From Glacieibacterium frigidum (GTDB taxonomy: Bacteria > Pseudomonadota > Alphaproteobacteria > Sphingomonadales > Sphingomonadaceae): a stretch of 64,000 nucleotides of DNA. The notes below the pieces were generated by a model. It saw nothing but the letters and a program-made list of their open reading frames with translations, searched no databases and was not told the DNA's origin. Positions 54,283-64,000 of the stretch are shown piece after piece; positions within the stretch are counted from its first letter, which is position 1, and every line of letters starts with the position of its first letter. The stretch lies in assembly GCF_007097155.1 (NCBI RefSeq), contig NZ_VJWA01000001.1, forward strand, positions 310,001 through 374,000, given 5' to 3'. Made by a program: the position numbers and the translations under genes.

Positions 54283-54808
54283 CGCCGACTGCCGCAAAGC
54301 CGCCGATCATCAGCGCCCAGGTGCCCGGCTCCGGAACCGGCGCGAGCGCGACACCGACGCCCGGCGTCGTGTCGAAGCGGACGCCGAACAGCGTGTTGCC
54401 GGCGACGTCGGCATAGCCGTACTGGAAGCCCTGGCCGAGGTCGAAGCGCAAGCCCACCAGGCCCCTTGAGATCGAGAACGGCACGGCCGCGGGCGTCGTG
54501 TAGCCGATGAACTGCGCGAGCGTGTCGGGACCGATGCTGCCGCCGCGATCGAGGAAATAGCTGGTCGGGCGCGGCGGATTAAAGAAGGGTGCGCCCAGAC
54601 TGGCGATCTGCGTCGAGCCGCCCGTCGAGACGCCGGCCGGATTGAAGAAGTCGCTCAGCGCGGTGAAGGTGATCGTGTTTCCGCCACCGAAATCATAGGT
54701 GAACGGCGTATCGGCGAACGATACGTTCAGATTGACGGTCTGCACCTCCGCCAGCGCCGGGGTCGCTGCCAGCCCGACGACGATCGCCGCCACGTTCCAG
54801 ATACGCAT
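54245..54808 (-). CDS. PEP-CTERM sorting domain protein
   Basis: A 187-residue exported protein with signal peptide MRIWNVAAIVVGLAATPALA and a beta-rich middle. The C-terminus VPEPGTWALMIGGFAAVG, followed by a short basic ERRRRR tail, is the PEP-CTERM motif for processing by an exosortase. It is preceded by GGAGAG at 54814-54819. No exosortase or polysaccharide genes are nearby; its role is unknown. Its 3' end overlaps the patatin gene. Confidence 0.92.
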   Translation of the reverse strand: MRIWNVAAIVVGLAATPALAEVQTVNLNVSFADTPFTYDFGGGNTITFTALSDFFNPAGVSTGGSTQIASLGAPFFNPPRPTSYFLDRGGSIGPDTLAQFIGYTTPAAVPFSISRGLVGLRFDLGQGFQYGYADVAGNTLFGVRFDTTPGVGVALAPVPEPGTWALMIGGFAAVGVMERRRRRVVAY

Positions 54809-55098
54809 CGCAACTCTCCAATTTACTTGCCAGGACATTAACGCCCTTCTTCGCGACGCGGGCGGACGCGCCGCGTTCCGTCGGCCCGCGCAACAATCGG
54901 AGGATTTGCGACGAGTCGTTGCGGGCGCATATCGTTCGATCAGGCAGGGCGCCATCGGTCGATAGTGCGACGCCGCCCTGAACCCCCGCGCCTTGCACCG
55001 CAGCATCCCCCATGCTAGCAGCCGCCGCGTCAGCGCCGGGGGCCATCCGGTCCCGCGCGGACGGCTAATCCTAAGCCAATTCTTCTCGGGCGAGGTTC
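54809..55098. other. Intergenic region between PEP-CTERM gene and atpH
   Basis: 290 bp without a credible gene. It contains the RBS of the leftward PEP-CTERM gene and, on the right, GAGG at 55092-55095 before the atpH GTG. It must hold the promoters of both units. Short frames inside are not supported by RBS or codon pattern. No convincing terminator was found. Confidence 0.5.
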
Positions 55099-55653
55099 GT
55101 GGAAACATCGGGCGGCATCGTTGCTGGACTATCGGGACGCTATGCGACCGCGCTGTTCGACCTGGCGAAAGAGGGCAAGACCCTCGACGCCGTGTCGGGG
55201 AGCCTGGCAACGCTGAGCAGCGCACTCGGGGAATCACCCGACCTGCGCACGCTGATCACCTCGCCGCGCCTCGACCGCGCCAGCGCTGCCAAGGGCATCG
55301 CGGGTGTCGCGGCCAGCCTGGGCCTCGACAAGCTGACCTCGGATTTCCTCGGTGTGCTCGCCGCGAATCGCCGCCTGTCGGCGCTGCCGCAGATCATTCG
55401 CGATTTTAATGCGCTCGCCGCCCGCTACCGCGGCGAATCGACCGCGACGGTGATCAGCGCTCACCCGCTCGACGACGACCAGCGCGCTGCGCTCAAGACC
55501 AAGCTGCGGGCGCGCCTCGGCCGTGACGTGGCGCTCGACCTGCGGGTCGACAAGGATATCCTGGGCGGGCTGATCGTCCGCACGGGCTCGCAAATGATCG
55601 ATTCTTCGCTGCGCACCAAGCTCGCAGCGCTCAGCACAGCGATGAAAGGCTGA
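55099..55653 (+). CDS. atpH: ATP synthase subunit delta
   Basis: A 184-residue F1 delta (OSCP-like) subunit. GTG 55099 with GAGG upstream. The N-terminal [20 protein letters not shown] and [20 protein letters not shown] and C-terminal [20 protein letters not shown] are characteristic. It links F1 to the b subunits of the stator. It is the first gene of an F1-only operon with no F0 genes adjacent, as usual in alphaproteobacteria. Confidence 0.96.
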   Translation: METSGGIVAGLSGRYATALFDLAKEGKTLDAVSGSLATLSSALGESPDLRTLITSPRLDRASAAKGIAGVAASLGLDKLTSDFLGVLAANRRLSALPQIIRDFNALAARYRGESTATVISAHPLDDDQRAALKTKLRARLGRDVALDLRVDKDILGGLIVRTGSQMIDSSLRTKLAALSTAMKG

Positions 55654-55655
55654 CA

Positions 55656-57191
<1,536 letters not shown>

Positions 57192-57194
57192 GTC

Positions 57195-58088
57195 GTGGCC
57201 TCGCTCAAAGCCCTGAAGGTCCGCATCACTTCGGTGAAGTCGACCCAGAAGATCACCAAGGCGATGAAGATGGTCGCCGCCGCCAAGCTGCGCCGTGCGC
57301 AGGAGGCGGCGGAGGCGGCGCGTCCGTACTCGGAGCGCATGGCCGCGGTCATGGCGTCGTTGGGCAGCCGCGTCACGGTCGGTCCCGAGTCGCCGCGCCT
57401 GCTCGCAGGCACCGGCAAGGACCAGGTTCACCTGCTCGTCGTCTGCTCGTCGGAGCGCGGCCTCGCGGGTGCGTTCAACACCAACATCGTGCGCCTGGCG
57501 CGCAAGACGATCGAGCGGCTGGTCGCCGAGGGCAAGACCGTCAAGCTGCTCCTCGTCGGCAAGAAGGCGCGTGCCCAGCTGGCGCGCGACCATCGCGACA
57601 AGATCATCGAGACGGTCGACATGACTCACATCAAGCGCCTCGCGTTCAGCGATGCGCTGTCGGTCGCCGAGGATGTCGTGCACCGCTACGAGGCGGGCGA
57701 GTTCGACGTCGCGCACCTGTTCTTCGCGCGCTTCCGCTCGGCGCTGGTGCAGGAGCCGACCGCGCTGCAGATCATCCCCGTGCCGCTGCCCAAGGTCGAG
57801 ACGGATACCGTGGCACAGGCCGGCGGTGTGCCCGCGGTTGTCGAGTACGAGCCCGACGAGGAGGCAATCCTCGCCGACCTGCTGCCGCGCAACCTCGCGG
57901 TCCAGATCTTCCGCGCGCTCCTCGAGAACGCCGCATCGGAGCAGGGCAGCCGCATGACCGCGATGGACAATGCGACGCGCAACGCCGGTGACATGATCAA
58001 CCGCCTGACCATCACCTACAACCGCACCCGTCAGGCCGCGATCACCAAGGAGCTGATCGAGATCATCTCGGGCGCGGAGGCGATCTGA
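57195..58088 (+). CDS. atpG: ATP synthase subunit gamma
   Basis: A 297-residue rotor-axle subunit. GTG 57195, 3 bp after atpA. The conserved start [20 protein letters not shown] and end [20 protein letters not shown] are diagnostic; the two long helices form the coiled coil inside the alpha-beta ring. It is followed, after a weakly spaced GGAGG, by a small secreted-protein gene. Confidence 0.98.
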   Translation: MASLKALKVRITSVKSTQKITKAMKMVAAAKLRRAQEAAEAARPYSERMAAVMASLGSRVTVGPESPRLLAGTGKDQVHLLVVCSSERGLAGAFNTNIVRLARKTIERLVAEGKTVKLLLVGKKARAQLARDHRDKIIETVDMTHIKRLAFSDALSVAEDVVHRYEAGEFDVAHLFFARFRSALVQEPTALQIIPVPLPKVETDTVAQAGGVPAVVEYEPDEEAILADLLPRNLAVQIFRALLENAASEQGSRMTAMDNATRNAGDMINRLTITYNRTRQAAITKELIEIISGAEAI

Positions 58089-58093
58089 CCCTG

Positions 58094-59867
<1,774 letters not shown>

Positions 59868-59874
59868 GCGGTTT

Positions 59875-60333
59875 GTGACGGTAGAGCTGAACAGAGCGCT
59901 GTTTCAGCGATTTGTGCAGCTCTATCTCGTTGTTTTCGGGCTTGGGCTGGCGAGTGCAACGTACGAGGCGTTTTTCTCGCCGGAATGGAAGGTGTTCGAT
60001 GATGCCTTCTTCGATCTGGTGGCGGAACATTTCGGCTGGGAGGACGCCAGCGCCGCTTATTTGATCCCGGGCGGTGCCCTAGCGCTGGTCCACGTTGTGT
60101 CTGCCATAGGGTTGCTTTGGACGAAGCGTTGGGCACGTATGGGATTTGCGACATCGGTTGTTGCTTGGATCGCATTCGACGCGCTGTTCGGCCCACCCGC
60201 GGCTTACTTTACTGGCCCGACGTACGCGCTTGAAACCTTGAGTGCGGTAGCGTCGGGTGCAATGATTTTAGTTTCCTACGCCCGCGGAGCTGGTGCGGTC
60301 TGGTTCGGCGACGAGCAATCATCGAGAGAGTAG
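59875..60333 (+). CDS. Small four-helix membrane protein between atpD and atpC
   Basis: A 152-residue protein from GTG 59875. Helices are predicted at about residues 12-31 (FVQLYLVVFGLGLASATYEA), 63-82, 88-107 and 117-135. Its codons are visibly less GC-rich (frequent TTT, GTT, TTG, TAT) than the neighbouring atp genes, suggesting recent arrival. It is not AtpI by sequence. Its last codons include the RBS of atpC, so it is transcribed with and coupled to the ATP synthase genes. Function unknown. Confidence 0.78.
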   Translation: MTVELNRALFQRFVQLYLVVFGLGLASATYEAFFSPEWKVFDDAFFDLVAEHFGWEDASAAYLIPGGALALVHVVSAIGLLWTKRWARMGFATSVVAWIAFDALFGPPAAYFTGPTYALETLSAVASGAMILVSYARGAGAVWFGDEQSSRE

Positions 60334-60336
60334 ATT

Positions 60337-60744
60337 ATGGCAAACCTCCACTTTGAACTCGTCAGCCCTGAGAAGCTGCTGCGCTCGGACGACGTCTTCA
60401 TGGTCGTCGTGCCCGGCAGCGAGGGCGACTTCGGCGTGCTCGAGGGGCATGCCCCCTTCATGTCGACCATCCGTCCGGGCACGATCGCGGTCTATCCGAA
60501 CGGCATGGGCGACGTGCCCGAGCGCATCTTCATCGACGGCGGTTTCGCCGAGGTCGGCGCAAACGGGCTGACCATCCTCGCCGAGAGCGCGACGCCGGTC
60601 GGCGAGCTCGATGTCGAGGCGGCGGCGCAGGGTCTTGCCGAGGCGCGCGAAATGGCGCGCACGGCGAGCGGCGAGGCCGAGCGCCTGATGGCCGAGAAGC
60701 GCGTCGCGACCTTCGAGGCGATGCAGGCGGCGGTCGTCAACTAG
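60337..60744 (+). CDS. atpC: ATP synthase subunit epsilon
   Basis: A 135-residue subunit. ATG 60337 follows the membrane protein by 3 bp. The N-terminal beta barrel ([40 protein letters not shown]) and C-terminal helices ([19 protein letters not shown]) match AtpC. It links gamma to the c-ring and inhibits ATP hydrolysis. Confidence 0.97.
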   Translation: MANLHFELVSPEKLLRSDDVFMVVVPGSEGDFGVLEGHAPFMSTIRPGTIAVYPNGMGDVPERIFIDGGFAEVGANGLTILAESATPVGELDVEAAAQGLAEAREMARTASGEAERLMAEKRVATFEAMQAAVVN

Positions 60745-60753
60745 GGTGCAGCC

Positions 60754-61497
60754 GTGACCGGCAGCTGCCGTATCGGCACTGCCGGCTGGTCGATCCCGGG
60801 CGCGGTGGCGGGCGCGTTTCCCGACGCCGGCTCGCATCTCGAACGCTACGCAACGGTGTTCCCGGCGGTCGAGATCAACTCGTCCTTCCATCGGCCGCAT
60901 CGCCGGTCGACCTACGAGCGCTGGGCGGCGGCGACGCCGGCGAACTTCCGTTTCGCGGTCAAGCTGCCGAAGCAGATTTCACACGTGCTGCGGCTGGTCG
61001 ATGCCGAGGCGCCGCTCGCGACCTTCCTCGACGAGGCGGGCGGGCTGGGCGATCGGCTCGGCGTGCTGCTGCTGCAATTGCCGCCGAAACTCGCCTTCGA
61101 CGAGGGCATCGCTGCGGCGTTCTTCGAGATGCTGCAGGCACGCCGCCCCGGCGGTGCGGCGCTGGTCTGCGAGCCGCGTCACGCGAGCTGGTTCACCCCT
61201 GACGCCGAAGCGTGCCTGACCGATCATGAGGTCGCACGGGTCGCCGCCGACCCGGTGCTCGCACCCGGCGGCGAGCGGCCCGGCGGATGGCCTGGGCTGG
61301 CGTATCACCGCCTGCATGGCTCACCGCGCGTCTATCACTCGGCTTACGGGCCGGAGCGGCTCGACGCGCTGGCGGCGACGTTCACGCCGGCCGATACCTG
61401 GTGCATCTTCGACAACACCGCATCGAGCGCCGCCACAGGCGACGCGCTCTACTTGCAGTCGCTGGTCAGCCCAGACCAAGCTCCTCGGTCGTCATGA
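60754..61497 (+). CDS. DUF72 domain protein
   Basis: A 247-residue TIM-barrel-like protein. GTG 60754, 9 bp after atpC. CRIGTAGWSIPGAVAGAFPD and SHLERYATVFPAVEINSSFHR are the diagnostic DUF72 start, with FRFAVKLPKQISH, FNTWCIFDNTASSA-like end. The activity is unknown; structures resemble sugar or endonuclease TIM barrels. It overlaps the convergent RedY-like gene by 32 bp. Confidence 0.9.
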   Translation: MTGSCRIGTAGWSIPGAVAGAFPDAGSHLERYATVFPAVEINSSFHRPHRRSTYERWAAATPANFRFAVKLPKQISHVLRLVDAEAPLATFLDEAGGLGDRLGVLLLQLPPKLAFDEGIAAAFFEMLQARRPGGAALVCEPRHASWFTPDAEACLTDHEVARVAADPVLAPGGERPGGWPGLAYHRLHGSPRVYHSAYGPERLDALAATFTPADTWCIFDNTASSAATGDALYLQSLVSPDQAPRSS

Positions 61498-61783
61498 ACA
61501 CCGGCTCGTCCGCCGCCCATTCGCGGAACTCGGCCGCGACCGCCTGCGCCGCCTCGGTCGCGATGTCGGTCCAGAACCCCTGCATGTCGGCGATCTCGAT
61601 GATCTCGACATAGCCGTACGGCGCGGGCGTGTCGGAACCCAGCAGGCCGGTGGTGCGGAGCACGGTGAAATCGTCGACCGAGGGCATCGAGCGGACGCCG
61701 GGAATGTCGCGCGTCCGCGCCCAATCCTCATAGTCGGCGGCGGTCTTGCCGGGCTTCAGGTTGAAGAGCACGATGACGCGCAT
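61466..61783 (-). CDS. RedY/HapK-like small protein
   Basis: A 105-residue protein from ATG 61783. A ferredoxin-like alpha-beta barrel is suggested by MRVIVLFNLKPGKTAADYED, RTRDIPGVRSMPSVDDFTV and GYVEIIEIADMQGFWTDIA. The charge pattern and the RTRDIP segment resemble RedY/HapK-like proteins of prodigiosin clusters, but such dimeric barrels are widespread and no pigment genes are present. Function is unassigned. Confidence 0.72.
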   Translation of the reverse strand: MRVIVLFNLKPGKTAADYEDWARTRDIPGVRSMPSVDDFTVLRTTGLLGSDTPAPYGYVEIIEIADMQGFWTDIATEAAQAVAAEFREWAADEPVFMTTEELGLG

Positions 61784-61893
61784 GGAATTCTCCGTTAAGC
61801 GCCGGGCAAGGCGTCGAGTGGGTAATATCTGCTGAGCCGGAGCGTTCCGTAGCTGCTATACGTTGCCCGCGAAACCGAGAAAGATCCGTCCCG

Positions 61894-62285
61894 ATGCGTC
61901 TTCCCCTGCTCGTCCTGCTGCTGACCGTCGCCGCGCCGGCGTACGCGCAATCGGAGATCAAGGGCGCACCCGCCGCCGACGGCAGCCGTCCGCGCGAGCG
62001 TTTCGTGACCGTGTTCGGCACCGACGCCTGCCCCAAGTCGACCAACGACGAGATCATCGTCTGCTCGCGCCGCCCCGACGAGGAGCGCTACCGCATCCCG
62101 GCCAACGTCCGCCAGGCGACCGGCACGCGGCCGGGCAACAGCGGCAAGGGGCGCCAGGCACTGCTCGGCAGCGGTGCCGGGGGTGCGGGCGGCGGCATCG
62201 GCTCGTGCTCGGCGGTGGGTCCGGGCGGCGGCACCGGGTGCAACCAGCAGATGCAGGACGCGTACCGCGAAGAGAAGAACCCGCG

Positions 62286-62289
<4 letters not shown>
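61894..62289 (+). CDS. Secreted hypothetical protein
   Basis: A 131-residue protein with signal peptide [18 protein letters not shown]. The mature part has four cysteines (DACPKS, IVCSRR, SCSAVG and GCNQQM) and Gly-rich segments in the C-terminal third, with an R-P-x-x-E-R motif ([18 protein letters not shown]-type region). Related-looking small exported proteins with CxxR-P-D-E-x-RYRIP are common in Sphingomonads but unnamed. It shares a CTAG stop with ftsK. Confidence 0.78.

Positions 62290-64000
<1,711 letters not shown>

Overview
The window is a 64 kb piece of a GC-rich alphaproteobacterial chromosome, most likely from the order Sphingomonadales. Four things point there: a TonB-dependent receptor at the left edge, a PEP-CTERM protein with a PEPGTWALMIGGF-type tail, F1 ATPase genes (atpHAGDC) without F0 genes beside them, and the hemC-hemD-mitofilin-like cluster divergent from tsaD-gpsA. 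The genus cannot be named from sequence reading alone. Nearly all of it is dense housekeeping sequence with many 4-bp start/stop overlaps. I saw no tRNA, rRNA, CRISPR array, insertion sequence or prophage.

Left third (1-20 kb): end of a TonB receptor with a clear terminator; a DUF3072 protein; a leftward heme unit (hemC, hemD, mitofilin-like protein) facing a rightward run of GNAT-ASCH fusion, tsaD and gpsA; a 58-residue SdhAF4-like protein; an SDR, rsmB, a giant alpha-2-macroglobulin coupled to pbpC, der, a 30-residue membrane peptide, maiA and two secreted unknown proteins.

Middle (20-39 kb): a leftward sulfate-uptake operon (Rrf2 regulator, sulfate-binding protein, OprP-like porin, cysT, cysW, cysA, a periplasmic cyclophilin); a P-loop protein; a membrane protein paired with a small XRE regulator; an exonuclease; a fasciclin protein; and a long leftward operon dnaB - CcdC-like - alr - mlaE - mlaF - ECF sigma - RskA-type anti-sigma, in which nearly every junction overlaps by 4 bp. 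Upstream of dnaB lie a Sphingomonad-type palindromic repeat and a cold-shock-type DEAD-box helicase gene with a long leader. A small ribbon-helix-helix-like/coiled-coil gene pair, a class II aldolase and a DUF2256 zinc protein follow.

Right third (39-64 kb): a Tat-exported PhoD phosphatase, a glutathione transferase, an M3 oligopeptidase overlapping aroB-aroK, a secreted 572-residue unknown protein ahead of xerD, a two-cysteine NifU-like protein, a CPA2 antiporter, mmsA, a large patatin-like protein, the PEP-CTERM protein, the atpHAGDC operon interrupted by two unrelated small genes, DUF72, a RedY-like protein, a secreted unknown protein, and the C-terminal part of ftsK running off the right edge.

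The most interesting signals are regulatory or architectural. hemD appears to start at CTG. Three convergent gene pairs share a palindromic CTAG as both stop codons. A perfect 12-bp hairpin contains the maiA start codon. The sulfate operon has a palindromic candidate operator beside a four-cysteine Rrf2 regulator. An ECF sigma factor is translationally coupled to mlaEF, and two unknown genes sit inside the ATP synthase operon.
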